Below, piece by piece: positions 16,578-26,588 of a DNA stretch of 64,000 nt (position 1 is its first letter; each line of letters starts with the position of its first letter). The notes below the pieces were generated by a model. That model did not search any database. It had not been told where the DNA came from and saw only the letters and a program-made list of their open reading frames with translations. Position numbers and translations under genes: made by a program. The stretch comes from Leptobacterium sp964389205. Its GTDB lineage: Bacteria > Bacteroidota > Bacteroidia > Flavobacteriales > Flavobacteriaceae. Location: positions 59,963 to 123,962 of the forward strand of contig CAYMDH010000003.1 of assembly GCA_964389205.1 (NCBI GenBank), written 5' to 3'.

Positions 16578-18269
16578 ATGAGCGATGATAAGAAAGTAAT
16601 CTTTTCAATGTCTGGTGTGTCTAAAACATACCAAAGTACTAACAAGCAAGTTTTAAAAGATATATACTTAAGTTTTTTCTATGGCGCAAAAATAGGAATA
16701 TTAGGACTTAATGGTTCTGGTAAATCAACCTTATTAAAAATTATAGCAGGGATAGAAAAAAATTATCAAGGAGATGTTGTTTTTTCACCTGGATATACTG
16801 TTGGTTACTTAGAGCAAGAACCTCAGTTAGATGATTCTAAAACAGTTATAGAGATTGTGAAAGAAGGAGTGGCAGATGTAGTAGCTGTATTAGATGAATA
16901 CAATAGTATTAATGATCAATTTGGTTTGCCTGAAGTATATGAAGATCCAGATAAGATGCAAAAACTTATGGATAAGCAAGCAGCACTTCAAGATAAGATA
17001 GACGCATCTAATGCATGGGAATTAGATACCAAATTAGAAATTGCCATGGATGCATTAAGAACTCCAGAACCAGATACCCCAATAAAAGTATTATCAGGTG
17101 GTGAGCGTAGGAGAGTTGCACTATGTCGTTTATTACTAAAACAGCCAGATATATTACTCTTAGATGAACCTACTAACCATTTGGATGCAGAATCAGTATT
17201 ATGGTTAGAACAGCATTTGAAACAATACAGTGGTACTGTTATAGCAGTAACCCATGATCGATATTTCTTAGATAATGTAGCTGGTTGGATACTTGAATTA
17301 GATAGAGGAGAAGGAATTCCATGGAAAGGAAATTATTCTTCATGGTTGGATCAAAAATCAAAACGATTAGCATTAGAAGAAAAAACGGCTAGCAAAAGAA
17401 GAAAAACATTAGAACGAGAATTAGAATGGGTACGCATGGCTCCAAAAGGTAGGCAAGCCAAGCAAAAAGCACGTTTGAGTAATTATGATAAATTACTAAA
17501 TGAAGATCAGAAGAAACTAGATGAAAAGCTTGAAATTTATATTCCTAATGGCCCACGTTTGGGGACTAATGTTATCGATGCTAAAGGAGTTTCAAAAGCA
17601 TTTGGAGATAAACTTTTATACGAAGATTTAAACTTTACACTTCCACAAGCTGGAATTGTAGGTATTATAGGCCCAAATGGAGCTGGGAAAACCACTATTT
17701 TTAGAATGATAATGGGAGAAGAAAACCCAGATAAGGGAACCTTTGTTATGGGAGAAACGGCTAAAGTTTCTTATGTAGATCAAGATCATTCTAATATAAC
17801 TCCTGATAAATCGATATGGGAGAATTTTTGCGATGGGCAAGAACTCATTATGATGGGAGGAAAACAAATAAACTCTAGAGCATATTTAAGTCGTTTTAAT
17901 TTTTCAGGAAGTGAACAAAACAAAAAAGTAGCTACTTTATCAGGTGGAGAACGAAATAGACTTCACTTAGCGATGACATTGCGAGAAGAAGGGAATGTTC
18001 TTTTATTAGATGAGCCAACAAATGATTTGGATGTTAATACTTTAAGAGCCTTAGAAGAAGGATTAGAAAATTTTGCAGGCTGTGCTGTTGTCATTTCTCA
18101 TGACAGATGGTTTTTAGATAGAATTTGTACGCATATTTTAGCTTTTGAAGGAGATTCTCAAGTCTATTTCTTTGAGGGCAGTTTCTCAGATTATGAAGAA
18201 AATAAGAGAAAACGTTTGGGAGCAGATGTAACTCCTAAAAGAATTAAGTATAAGAAACTTATCAGATAA
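16578..18269 (+). CDS. ettA: Energy-dependent translational throttle protein EttA (ABC-F)
   Basis: This ABC-F ATPase binds the ribosomal E site and gates entry into elongation according to ATP level. The 563-aa protein has two nucleotide-binding domains: Walker A GLNGSGKST (~43-51) and GPNGAGKTT, signatures LSGGERRRVAL and LSGGERNRLHL, and Walker B ILLLDEPTNHLD and LLLDEPTNDLD. A linker with the positively charged arm (VRMAPKGRQAKQKARL) is typical of EttA. No transmembrane domain is present. The length and arm match EttA closely. Confidence 0.95.
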   Translation: MSDDKKVIFSMSGVSKTYQSTNKQVLKDIYLSFFYGAKIGILGLNGSGKSTLLKIIAGIEKNYQGDVVFSPGYTVGYLEQEPQLDDSKTVIEIVKEGVADVVAVLDEYNSINDQFGLPEVYEDPDKMQKLMDKQAALQDKIDASNAWELDTKLEIAMDALRTPEPDTPIKVLSGGERRRVALCRLLLKQPDILLLDEPTNHLDAESVLWLEQHLKQYSGTVIAVTHDRYFLDNVAGWILELDRGEGIPWKGNYSSWLDQKSKRLALEEKTASKRRKTLERELEWVRMAPKGRQAKQKARLSNYDKLLNEDQKKLDEKLEIYIPNGPRLGTNVIDAKGVSKAFGDKLLYEDLNFTLPQAGIVGIIGPNGAGKTTIFRMIMGEENPDKGTFVMGETAKVSYVDQDHSNITPDKSIWENFCDGQELIMMGGKQINSRAYLSRFNFSGSEQNKKVATLSGGERNRLHLAMTLREEGNVLLLDEPTNDLDVNTLRALEEGLENFAGCAVVISHDRWFLDRICTHILAFEGDSQVYFFEGSFSDYEENKRKRLGADVTPKRIKYKKLIR

Positions 18270-18381
18270 CAATTTAATATCAAATAGTATTCTTATTTAC
18301 GAATAAATAAATAATATATAGAAATTATTAAAACCGTTATTTGGTGTTTTTTTATATGCTTACAACCTATTTAAATAGATG

Positions 18382-18407
18382 AAAACCATAAGTATATGGT
18401 TTTTTTG
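18382..18407 (+). terminator. Intrinsic terminator after ettA
   Basis: AAAACCATA (18382-18390) and TATGGTTTT (18395-18403) form a 9-bp perfect stem with loop AGTA and a run of T to 18407. Confidence 0.8.
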
Positions 18408-18410
18408 TGA

Positions 18411-18418
18411 TATGTTTG
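18411..18418 (+). promoter_or_regulatory. Promoter -7 element for the first hybrid kinase
   Basis: TATGTTTG fits TAnnTTTG, directly after the ettA terminator and 31 bp before the kinase start. No -33 TTTG is visible at 19-21 bp. Confidence 0.4.
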
Positions 18419-18449
18419 TAGTACCCATACTTACATAAACAACTAAATC

Positions 18450-20654
18450 TTGAAAATTATTCGTTTCATATTCTTCTTCTTTTTGTGCTCATTTCATTTT
18501 GGTTTTTCTCAGACTATCGATGACCCAATAATAGATAGTATTAATAACTATTTAGATAAGTCAAGGGCATATCAACGCGAATATGATATTAAAAAATCTA
18601 TTGAATATGCAAATAAGGTTATAGAACTCTCACAAGAAATAGATAATGAAAAATATCAATTTGAGGCATATAATAGTGTAGGTATTAGTTATGAGTTAGT
18701 CTCAGATTTTAATACTGCTGAAAAAAATTATCAAAAAGCATTATCAAAAGCAGAGTTTCTTAAAAATGACACACTGAGTATCCGGATATATAATAACCTT
18801 GGAAATGTCTATTCTGATGGACTTAAAGAGAAAGAGAAAGGCTTGTTTTATTATAATGAATCATTAGCACTAGCCAAAAAAAATAAAGATACAGTAAAGT
18901 TTATAGTTCCTATGATTAATATAGCTTGGACCTATATTGATGAAAAAGAATTTGAAAAAGCATATCCTTATTTAAATGAAGTAATGGGATATGTGAAAAT
19001 ATATGGTAATGAAAGACTAATGACTAGTTTAAGTTATTTAGAAGGGCAATATTATGTTTATAAAAAACAATATAAAAAAGCATTGAAGTCTTTTGATAAA
19101 TCTATTAATAAGTCTTTAAAATTAGAAATGTTAGCCCAACTTTATCATGCGTATCTTGAAAAATCTAAATTGCTTGAAATTTTAGGTCAAAATGATAAAG
19201 CATACGAAGCTTTTAAGGCATATGAGAAAAATAAAGAAAAGGTATTTAACAAAACAAAGTTAAGAGAATTAGAAATTGCAAAGGCCAGATTTGAACTTGA
19301 TGAATTTCAAAGAGATTTAGGAAAAGCTAAAAAAGAAAATGCGTTACAGGCATCTGATGCAAGAAAATCAAAAATAATTACGATAGCATCTTTTATATTA
19401 GTCTTAATTTTAATTATCCTTCTTATTATTTTATATAAAAATTATATCACTAAAAACGAGCTTAGTAATATATTAAAGATTCAAAATCAGAACCTTGAAA
19501 AGTCTAAAGAAGCTGCAGAAAAACTATCTAAATTAAAAACACAATTTATATCTACGGTTAGCCATGAATTAAGAACTCCTTTATATGGAGTTGTTGGTAT
19601 TACATCTCTTTTGATGGAGGAAGAAGGAGTTTTGTCAAAAAAGGAAAATGAATATTTGAAATCCCTTAAATTTTCAAGTGATTATCTGCTTAACCTTATT
19701 AATGATGTATTACAATTGAGTAAAATAGAATCCAATAAATTACAACTTGAAAAAATAGACTTTAATATTCAAACATTATTAAGAAATGTAGTTAACTCTT
19801 TTGGTTTTCACTTAGATCAAAAAAAGAACCAGCTTGAGCTAGAGATTGATGAAAATATTCCATGTTTTTTAGTGGGTGATAAAATTAGATTGCAACAAAT
19901 ACTAATTAATTTGGTAGGCAATGCTATAAAGTTTACTAGTAAGGGAACTATATGGTTACGTTTAAAAAAAGTAAAAGAAAACGATGATCATATAACTATT
20001 AATTTTCAAATAGAAGATAATGGTATTGGTATTCCAGAAGAGAAACAAGAGGAGATATTTGATAATTTCTTGCAAATAGAAAGAGAAGACGCAGAATTTC
20101 AAGGAACTGGCTTAGGATTGTCTATAGTAAAGAAATTGGTAACCTTATTTGGAGGAGATATTTATTTAGAAAGTGAAATACATAAAGGGTCTAAGTTTTG
20201 TTTTACAATAGATTTTATAAAAAGCAACTCAGAAATAGAAATAGAATCATTTAAAGAACTATCAAAGAATAATCCCACTCATAAAAAGATATTAGTAGTA
20301 GATGATAACAAGATAAATCGAGTAGTCACTCAAAATATACTAAAGAAAGAAGAATTTGAATCTGTAGCAGTAAACAATGGACTATTAGCTATAGAAAAAA
20401 TAAAGGAAGATCATTTTGATCTTATACTAATGGATTTAAATATGCCAGTTATGAATGGGTTTGAGACTACCCATAAGATAAGAGAGTTTAATAGAACAAT
20501 CCCTATCATAGCATTAACAGCTGTTGCTATTGATGAAATAAAAGATAAAGTTTTTGAAGCAGGATTGAATGATATAATAAATAAGCCTTATGATAACCTT
20601 GAATTTTATCAAACTATTCTTCGAAATATTAAAAAAAGTAAAATTGAAAATTAA
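18450..20654 (+). CDS. Hybrid sensor histidine kinase/response regulator with TPR sensor (copy 1)
   Basis: The 734-aa protein has a signal peptide (~1-20), a TPR-rich periplasmic region (~30-290), one transmembrane helix (~310-332), and a coiled coil. The kinase core is HisKA with phospho-acceptor H372 (TVSHELRTPLYG) and HATPase_c (NLVGNAIKFTS, DNGIGIP, GTGLGLSIV). A C-terminal receiver has acceptor D662 (LILMDLNMPVMNG) and conserved K (NKPYD). The start codon is TTG at 18450; the resulting signal peptide supports it. It is the paralog of the next gene. No separate DNA-binding output regulator lies nearby, so it probably feeds a phosphorelay to an unlinked partner. Confidence 0.9.
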   Translation: MKIIRFIFFFFLCSFHFGFSQTIDDPIIDSINNYLDKSRAYQREYDIKKSIEYANKVIELSQEIDNEKYQFEAYNSVGISYELVSDFNTAEKNYQKALSKAEFLKNDTLSIRIYNNLGNVYSDGLKEKEKGLFYYNESLALAKKNKDTVKFIVPMINIAWTYIDEKEFEKAYPYLNEVMGYVKIYGNERLMTSLSYLEGQYYVYKKQYKKALKSFDKSINKSLKLEMLAQLYHAYLEKSKLLEILGQNDKAYEAFKAYEKNKEKVFNKTKLRELEIAKARFELDEFQRDLGKAKKENALQASDARKSKIITIASFILVLILIILLIILYKNYITKNELSNILKIQNQNLEKSKEAAEKLSKLKTQFISTVSHELRTPLYGVVGITSLLMEEEGVLSKKENEYLKSLKFSSDYLLNLINDVLQLSKIESNKLQLEKIDFNIQTLLRNVVNSFGFHLDQKKNQLELEIDENIPCFLVGDKIRLQQILINLVGNAIKFTSKGTIWLRLKKVKENDDHITINFQIEDNGIGIPEEKQEEIFDNFLQIEREDAEFQGTGLGLSIVKKLVTLFGGDIYLESEIHKGSKFCFTIDFIKSNSEIEIESFKELSKNNPTHKKILVVDDNKINRVVTQNILKKEEFESVAVNNGLLAIEKIKEDHFDLILMDLNMPVMNGFETTHKIREFNRTIPIIALTAVAIDEIKDKVFEAGLNDIINKPYDNLEFYQTILRNIKKSKIEN

Positions 20655-20843
20655 AAATTACTATACGCTTCATTTTTTTATGTTATAGTAAGTTTTGAAA
20701 TGTTTTTTTCTTCAAAAAAGGCGCTTCATTTTATAATTTTTAACATTACTTCCAAGAAATTAATCACTTTATCGTCTAATTGCCCTAAAAGTTTTTTGCC
20801 TCCATTTAAATGATTAAAATTGCTTGGTTATTGATAGAATAAA

Positions 20844-23108
20844 TTGAAAAAAACGCTCGTTTTAATAAGTATACTTTTTTGCTACACATTAGCAAAAGGT
20901 CAAGTAGGGGATGAACGTCTAAAGGACAGTATGCGAAATACGTTTTCTTTAGCAGAAAGTCTTCAAGTTAGGTACAAAATTGTAGCATCTACAGAGAAAG
21001 CTTGCGAGGTAATACGCTTTGCAAAGCTAAATGATAATACTTATTATCAGGGAGCTGCATATAATCTTATAGGAATAAACTACGAAACAATTCTTGAATT
21101 CAAGAAAGCAGAAGTGAATTATCAAGAAGCTTTAAAATATGCCTTAGAAAGTACTAATGATGCATTAATAGGTCGTATATATAATAATTTAGGAAATATA
21201 TATTATATGGCTTATAACAATCTAGATAAGAGTAATGAATATTATTTCAAATCTATTGATTTAGCTAAGGCAAATAATGATATTTCTGAAATAATTACTC
21301 CAACACTTAATCTTGGTTGGAATTACCTAGACAGGCAAGATACAGCGAGAGCATTCCTTTATTTACAACAAGCAAAAAAGCATATAGAAGAACAGGGAGA
21401 ATTAAATACAAATATTTATATACATTATCTCTTTGGAATATACCATACACAAAACAATGAGTATGGACAAGCTACTGAAAGTTTTAATAAAGCTATAACA
21501 ATTGGAGAACACTTTGAAAGTTATCTTGAATTGTCAGATGTTTATTTAGCACAATCTAAATTATTTGATTTAACTAAAGATCAAATTAAGAAAAGTAATG
21601 CATTAGAAAAATATTATGAGTTTCGTTTAAAAGTGTCTGGTGTTGAAAACCTGAAACAATTAGCAATAATAGAATCAAAAAACCTACAAGATGGTATTGT
21701 TCCAAACACAGAAAGTCCATCTGTATTGAATGATGTTGATAATTCATCACCTGTAGTAAATAATAATATTGAAACTAAAAGTTTTTTTAGAAAATACCAG
21801 AATATCTTGACCTATATATTACTGGGGTTAGTATTTGCAAGTATTTTAGGAGTAGTAATATACAGAAGTGTTCAATCTAAAAAGAAACTTACAGAAATGC
21901 TAGAAACAAGGAATGAACATTTAGAAGAAGCGAAAGAAGAAGCAGAAAAATTATCTCAATTAAAATCTCAATTTGTTTCAACCGTAAGTCACGAACTCAG
22001 AACTCCTTTATATGGAGTTGTTGGTTTAACTTCATTATTGTTAGAAGAAAACACATTATCCTCTGAAGAAAACCAATATTTGAAGTCACTTAAATTCTCT
22101 GGAGACTATTTACTTAATTTAATAAATGATATTCTTAATCTGAGTAAAATAGAATCAAATAAAATTGTATTAGAAAGACGTCCATTCAATATCAGAGATT
22201 TAGTTGAAGACGTTATAAGTTCTTTTAAATTTCAATTGGATCAAAAGAGTAATAAAATTCATTTATACTTAGACAAAAAGATCCCTCCATTTTTAAAAGG
22301 TGATGAGGTTCCATTATCTCAGATACTTATTAATTTAATAGGGAATGCGATTAAGTTTACATCCTATGGTAATATCTGGATCTTTTTAAAGTTAACCAGC
22401 ATTAAAGAAGATGTTGTTAGTATTAATTTTATAGTTAAAGATGATGGTCCAGGAATCCCTAAAAAGAAACATGATGAGATTTTTGAAAACTTTTCTCAAT
22501 TAGATCGTGATAATAATGAATACCAAGGAACAGGCTTAGGTTTATCTATAGTAAAGAAATTAGTAGATTTATTAGAAGGGGAAATTAAATTAATTAGTGA
22601 TGAAGGTGAAGGAGCTACTTTTAGTTTTAACCTTAATTTTGATATTGTAAAAGAAAGTAATGCTACTATTGAAAAGAAACGTGTAGAAACCACAAATCTA
22701 TCAGATAGTGTTTTCGGAAAAGGATATAGAGTATTGATAGTAGAAGATAATAAGATCAATCAAATAGTTACAAAAAATATACTACTTAGAGAAAACTTTG
22801 ATTGTGAAGTAGTAGATAATGGAATATCTGCAATAGAATATGTTAAGAATGGAAAATTTGATTTAGTCTTGATGGATTTGAACATGCCACTAATGAGTGG
22901 GATAGAAGCATCGGCTAAAATAAGAGAATTTGATGATGAGACTCCAATTGTAGCATTGACAGCTGTAGAGATAGAAGATGTACGAGACGATATAAAAGAC
23001 GCAGGAATAGATGATATTATCAATAAACCTTTTGATAAAAACGAGTTTTATAAGGTCATACTAAAAAATATCAATAGCCGTAAAACAAGAGCAACTAGTA
23101 ATAGCTAG
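20844..23108 (+). CDS. Hybrid sensor histidine kinase/response regulator with TPR sensor (copy 2)
   Basis: The 754-aa paralog of the preceding kinase has the same order: signal peptide (~1-20), TPR region, transmembrane helix (~321-343) and coiled coil. It continues with HisKA (H383 in TVSHELRTPLYG), HATPase_c (NLIGNAIKFTS, DDGPGIP, GTGLGLSIV) and a receiver with D678 (LVLMDLNMPLMSG). The start is TTG at 20844. The kinase and receiver parts are very alike between copies while the sensor halves differ, as expected for tandem duplication with diverging input. It overlaps the convergent acetyltransferase by 4 bp at the stop codons. Confidence 0.9.
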   Translation: MKKTLVLISILFCYTLAKGQVGDERLKDSMRNTFSLAESLQVRYKIVASTEKACEVIRFAKLNDNTYYQGAAYNLIGINYETILEFKKAEVNYQEALKYALESTNDALIGRIYNNLGNIYYMAYNNLDKSNEYYFKSIDLAKANNDISEIITPTLNLGWNYLDRQDTARAFLYLQQAKKHIEEQGELNTNIYIHYLFGIYHTQNNEYGQATESFNKAITIGEHFESYLELSDVYLAQSKLFDLTKDQIKKSNALEKYYEFRLKVSGVENLKQLAIIESKNLQDGIVPNTESPSVLNDVDNSSPVVNNNIETKSFFRKYQNILTYILLGLVFASILGVVIYRSVQSKKKLTEMLETRNEHLEEAKEEAEKLSQLKSQFVSTVSHELRTPLYGVVGLTSLLLEENTLSSEENQYLKSLKFSGDYLLNLINDILNLSKIESNKIVLERRPFNIRDLVEDVISSFKFQLDQKSNKIHLYLDKKIPPFLKGDEVPLSQILINLIGNAIKFTSYGNIWIFLKLTSIKEDVVSINFIVKDDGPGIPKKKHDEIFENFSQLDRDNNEYQGTGLGLSIVKKLVDLLEGEIKLISDEGEGATFSFNLNFDIVKESNATIEKKRVETTNLSDSVFGKGYRVLIVEDNKINQIVTKNILLRENFDCEVVDNGISAIEYVKNGKFDLVLMDLNMPLMSGIEASAKIREFDDETPIVALTAVEIEDVRDDIKDAGIDDIINKPFDKNEFYKVILKNINSRKTRATSNS

Positions 23109-23578
23109 TGATTAAAAATCAATTCCATTTTAATATTACTTCTTAAATAAGGCGAACTTTCTTCTAATTTTATTTCTTTAAATCCATGTTTTTTATATAA
23201 ATGTATAGCATTTTCTAATTTTGTATTAGAATATAAAATAAGTTTTTCCCAATTATTAGTATTGGCAAGACTAATACATTGTTGCATAAGTTTATGTCCA
23301 ACTTTCATTCCTTGAAATTGAGGATCAACAGCCATTTTCCCTAACTCGTACTGTTTGTTGGCTATTTTCATTAATGCTACGGTTCCAATTATTTGGTTAT
23401 CGATTTTTGCAAAAAATATATATCCATCATTGTTTATGATGAGTTTTTCACTAGTATTTAATAATTCACTATCATGGGGTTCAACAACAAAATATTTTTC
23501 TAACCAAGCGATATTTAAATCACTAAAATCTTTTATATATTTAGAATCAAAAGGGATAATAATTACTTCTTTTGTCAT
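23105..23578 (-). CDS. GNAT-family N-acetyltransferase
   Basis: The 157-aa protein has the GNAT fold signature: a central strand GTVALMKI, ELGKMAVDPQFQGMKVGHKLMQQ containing the acetyl-CoA pyrophosphate-binding Q/R-x-x-G-x-G/A pattern (QFQGMKVG, ~86-93), and a C-terminal LYKKHGFKEI. The substrate cannot be inferred. It is convergent with the second hybrid kinase (4-bp overlap) and has its own upstream region on the minus strand. Confidence 0.85.
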   Translation of the reverse strand: MTKEVIIIPFDSKYIKDFSDLNIAWLEKYFVVEPHDSELLNTSEKLIINNDGYIFFAKIDNQIIGTVALMKIANKQYELGKMAVDPQFQGMKVGHKLMQQCISLANTNNWEKLILYSNTKLENAIHLYKKHGFKEIKLEESSPYLRSNIKMELIFNH

Positions 23579-23739
23579 GGTAACATAAATAATTTTAAAG
23601 ATATATTAAAAATATAAAAATTTAGAATATATATGATAATGTCATATTAAAATAACTGTTAGTTTCTTTAAACCAGAATGTTAACTTCTTTGTGGGTATT
23701 AAGACTTATAGTATAGTCTTCTGATATTTTTTAATATCG

Positions 23740-23747
23740 TAACTTTG
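23740..23747 (+). promoter_or_regulatory. Promoter -7 element for the coiled-coil protein
   Basis: TAACTTTG matches TAnnTTTG and would give a leader of about 90 nt before the ATG at 23845. Confidence 0.4.
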
Positions 23748-23844
23748 AAAAATTATTAAACAATAATCTAAAAATCAATTTAACACGTATATAAAAAACA
23801 AGCACTAAAAAATATAAAAAGTGCGAATTTAAAATTATTATATT

Positions 23845-24732
23845 ATGACTGAATCTAAAAACAATAACGGACTAAAGGTAATAGCTATTTTACTTGGTGT
23901 AGTTTTAGCTGGGACATTATTTTATACGGCAAACCTTTACAACGATAAAAAAGAAACAACAGCTAAACTTACTAATGAAAAGAGTTTAGTAGTTGAAGAT
24001 TTAAACAATCTTAAAGCAGATTATGACAGAGCTATTGAAGAGAGCGAAAACACTAATCAAGAACTTGTAGAGGCTAGAAATAGAATAACAGAGTATATTG
24101 ATTCTGTAAAAACAATGAAAGCTGATATCTCTGCTTTATATAGATACAGAAGACAGGTACGTACTTTAGAAAAAGAAAGAGAATTTCTTTTAGCTCAGAA
24201 TGATTCTTTGCGTAAATCAAACACATTACTAGCAATGGAAAGAGATAGTACGTTTGTAGCTTTAGAAAGACAAACTACATATTCAGATTCATTAGTAGTT
24301 CAAAATACACAGTTAGCTAAAGTGGTAGAAATAGGTTCTGCAATTACGTTATCAAAGTTTTCTGTAGATGCAGTTAAAGAAAGGTCTAGTGGTAAATTAG
24401 TTTCTACCAATAGAGCTACAAGAGCCGATAAACTAAAAATTTGTTATACAGTTGCAGCAAACAATATAGCGACGTCTGGAGATAGACAGTTTTATATTCA
24501 AGTTACAGACCCTACAGGAAATATTTTAGGAGAAAATGGAACAGCTTCTACAGAAGAAGGGGCTAGTGTAACCTATAGTAAAGTTTCTAACTTCTTCTTT
24601 GAAAATGGAGCATTAGATGTTTGCGATTTTGTAAGTAAATCTGGTGATAAGTTTGCAAAAGGAAACTATGAGGTAAAAGTATTTGATCCTAAGTTAAGAG
24701 AGTTAAGTACTTCTAAGTTTGCACTTAAATAA
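23845..24732 (+). CDS. Membrane-anchored coiled-coil protein of unknown function
   Basis: The 295-aa protein has one N-terminal hydrophobic anchor (~11-29, VIAILLGVVLAGTLFYTANLY), a long coiled coil (~35-165) and a C-terminal globular domain (~170-295). The globular domain is beta-rich and contains KICYTVAANN, FYIQVTDPTGNILGENG and GNYEVKVFD. The anchor is of the uncleaved type, with the coiled coil on the outer face of the cytoplasmic membrane. I do not recognise a named family, although similar proteins are widespread in flavobacteria. It stands alone with its own promoter and terminator. Confidence 0.75.
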   Translation: MTESKNNNGLKVIAILLGVVLAGTLFYTANLYNDKKETTAKLTNEKSLVVEDLNNLKADYDRAIEESENTNQELVEARNRITEYIDSVKTMKADISALYRYRRQVRTLEKEREFLLAQNDSLRKSNTLLAMERDSTFVALERQTTYSDSLVVQNTQLAKVVEIGSAITLSKFSVDAVKERSSGKLVSTNRATRADKLKICYTVAANNIATSGDRQFYIQVTDPTGNILGENGTASTEEGASVTYSKVSNFFFENGALDVCDFVSKSGDKFAKGNYEVKVFDPKLRELSTSKFALK

Positions 24733-24764
24733 TAAATACGATATATAACAATAACACTAATTAT

Positions 24765-24795
24765 AAAAAACACTCGATAACTCGAGTGTTTTTTT
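24765..24795. terminator. Bidirectional intrinsic terminator between the coiled-coil gene and fumC
   Basis: AAAAAACACTCGA (24765-24777) and its exact reverse complement (24782-24794) form a 13-bp stem with loop TAAC. A/T tracts on both sides serve the convergent genes. Confidence 0.85.
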
Positions 24796-24815
24796 ATGTT
24801 ATATTGTTGATGATA

Positions 24816-26216
24816 TTATTTTTTGAGTGCTCCTACCATAGCTGAAGGTTTTACCCATTGGTCATACTCTTCTGCAGTAACATATCTTAAATTAACGGCT
24901 TCTTCTTTTAAAGTAGTTCCGTTCTTATGTGCAGTATTTGCTATTTCGGCAGCTTTATAATATCCGATTTTTGTATTTAAAGCAGTAACCAACATTAGAG
25001 AATTATTTAATAATTCTTCAATGCGTTTATGGTTAGGTTCAATGCCAGAAACACAATGCTCTTCAAAAGAAACACAGGCATCACCTATTAATTGTGCAGA
25101 CTGTATTAGGTTGGCAGCCATAACAGGTTTGAAAACATTTAATTCATAATGACCTTGGGTACCACCAACAGTTATAGCGACATCATTTCCAATTACTTGT
25201 GCGCAAACCATGGTTATTGCTTCTGCTTGTGTTGGGTTTACTTTTCCAGGCATGATAGAACTTCCAGGTTCATTTGCAGGAATAATAATTTCACCAATTC
25301 CACTTCTAGGTCCAGAGGCCATTAAACGAATATCATTTGCTATTTTATTTAATGAAACGGCCAATTGTTTTAAAGCAGCATGAGATTCTACTATAGCATC
25401 ATGCGCAGCCAAAGCTTCAAATTTATTTTCAGCGGTTATAAATGGAAATCCAGAAAAATCAGCTATATACTTAGCGACCATCGTATCATATCCTGTAGGA
25501 GTATTTAAACCCGTTCCAACAGCTGTTCCTCCCAATGCTAATTCAGAAAGGTGATTTAGAGAATACTTTAATGTTTTTAAACCGTGATCTAATTGTGATA
25601 CATATCCAGAAAACTCCTGGCCTAATGTTAATGGGGTAGCATCCATTAAATGAGTTCTACCAATTTTCACGACATCTTTAAACGCTTCAGATTTTTTTTG
25701 AAATGTATCTCTTAATTTTGTGATACCAGGTATAGTAATCTCTACAATTTTTCTATAAGCAGCAATATGCATGCTCGTTGGAAATGTATCATTAGACGAT
25801 TGCGATTTATTAACATCATCATTGGGTTGGATTGTTTTTTCTCCTTCTCCTATAGTTTTTCCCGCCAATTGATGTGCTCTGTTAGCAATAACTTCATTTA
25901 CATTCATATTGCTTTGCGTACCAGAACCTGTTTGCCATATGACCAATGGAAATTGATCGTCGTGCTTTCCTTCTAAAATTTCATCACACACTTGAGCAAT
26001 AAAATCTCTTTTTTCAATTGCTAAAACTCCTAATTCACAATTTGTGTAAGCAGCAGCTTTTTTTAAATATGCAAAACCATGAATAATTTCGATGGGCATA
26101 GAAGCTAAAGGACCTATTTTAAAATTATTCCTAGAGCGTTCTGTTTGCGCTCCCCATAATTTATCTGCGGGAACCTTTACTTCTCCCATCGTATCTTTTT
26201 CAATTCTATATTCCAT
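24816..26216 (-). CDS. fumC: Class II fumarate hydratase FumC
   Basis: This TCA-cycle enzyme reversibly hydrates fumarate to L-malate. The 466-aa protein has GSGTQSNMNVNEV, the substrate-site segment GRTHLMDATPLTLGQE, the GGTAVGTG turn and the superfamily signature GSSIMPGKVNPTQ. Length and motifs match FumC rather than aspartase or argininosuccinate lyase. Upstream on the minus strand is a good TAnnTTTG element. Confidence 0.96.
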   Translation of the reverse strand: MEYRIEKDTMGEVKVPADKLWGAQTERSRNNFKIGPLASMPIEIIHGFAYLKKAAAYTNCELGVLAIEKRDFIAQVCDEILEGKHDDQFPLVIWQTGSGTQSNMNVNEVIANRAHQLAGKTIGEGEKTIQPNDDVNKSQSSNDTFPTSMHIAAYRKIVEITIPGITKLRDTFQKKSEAFKDVVKIGRTHLMDATPLTLGQEFSGYVSQLDHGLKTLKYSLNHLSELALGGTAVGTGLNTPTGYDTMVAKYIADFSGFPFITAENKFEALAAHDAIVESHAALKQLAVSLNKIANDIRLMASGPRSGIGEIIIPANEPGSSIMPGKVNPTQAEAITMVCAQVIGNDVAITVGGTQGHYELNVFKPVMAANLIQSAQLIGDACVSFEEHCVSGIEPNHKRIEELLNNSLMLVTALNTKIGYYKAAEIANTAHKNGTTLKEEAVNLRYVTAEEYDQWVKPSAMVGALKK

Positions 26217-26241
26217 TACTGTTTTTGATTTTTTAACATTA

Positions 26242-26249
26242 CAAATTTA
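26242..26249 (-). promoter_or_regulatory. Promoter -7 element for fumC
   Basis: Read on the minus strand the sequence is TAAATTTG, matching TAnnTTTG, 25 bp upstream of the fumC ATG. Confidence 0.45.
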
Positions 26250-26353
26250 ATGCTTTGTCGTTTATATTTTCTAGCCTTTACTTATTTTTTAGATATCTAC
26301 AGGTGTATTACTAATAAATGAGTAAGAAGAAAAGTCTAAAAATCACAAATTCA

Positions 26354-26386
26354 TTTGTGAAATATAGATTTTATAAAGTATCTTTG
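26354..26386 (+). promoter_or_regulatory. Complete -33/-7 promoter for the small membrane protein
   Basis: TTTG (26354-26357) and TATCTTTG (26379-26386) are separated by 21 bp, the canonical Bacteroidetes promoter geometry. It ends 28 bp before the small ORF at 26415. Confidence 0.65.
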
Positions 26387-26414
26387 AACTCGGATTTAAA
26401 AATCTCCGGAAATT

Positions 26415-26588
26415 ATGTTTGATTTTGATCAATATTTAGGTTTTATAGCATTTTTAACAATTTTGACCATTGGATTTTGGCTAATGATCTTTCTACTTAC
26501 ATTTATTGTTCCTTATTGGGTAGGAGGTTCGCTAATTGAGATGCTCAAAGAAAAAAGAGAAGCTAAAAAAGCTAAACGAAACGAATAA
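26415..26588 (+). CDS. Small (57-aa) single-span membrane protein
   Basis: ATG 26415 to TAA 26586-26588 encodes 57 residues. They form a short acidic start (MFDFDQYLGF), a long hydrophobic segment (~9-38, FLTILTIGFWLMIFLLTFIVPYW split by few polar residues) and a highly charged Lys/Glu/Arg tail (MLKEKREAKKAKRNE). A complete -33/-7 promoter lies 28 bp upstream and an intrinsic terminator follows at once, so this is a self-contained gene. It belongs to no family I can name; the topology suggests a small membrane regulator or assembly factor, but that is a guess. Confidence 0.7.
   Translation: MFDFDQYLGFIAFLTILTIGFWLMIFLLTFIVPYWVGGSLIEMLKEKREAKKAKRNE

Noticed and set aside
20655..20843. LytTR-like repeats or promoter between the two hybrid kinases
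   Set aside because: I looked for the TWMRCMACA element and for TAnnTTTG and found neither clearly.
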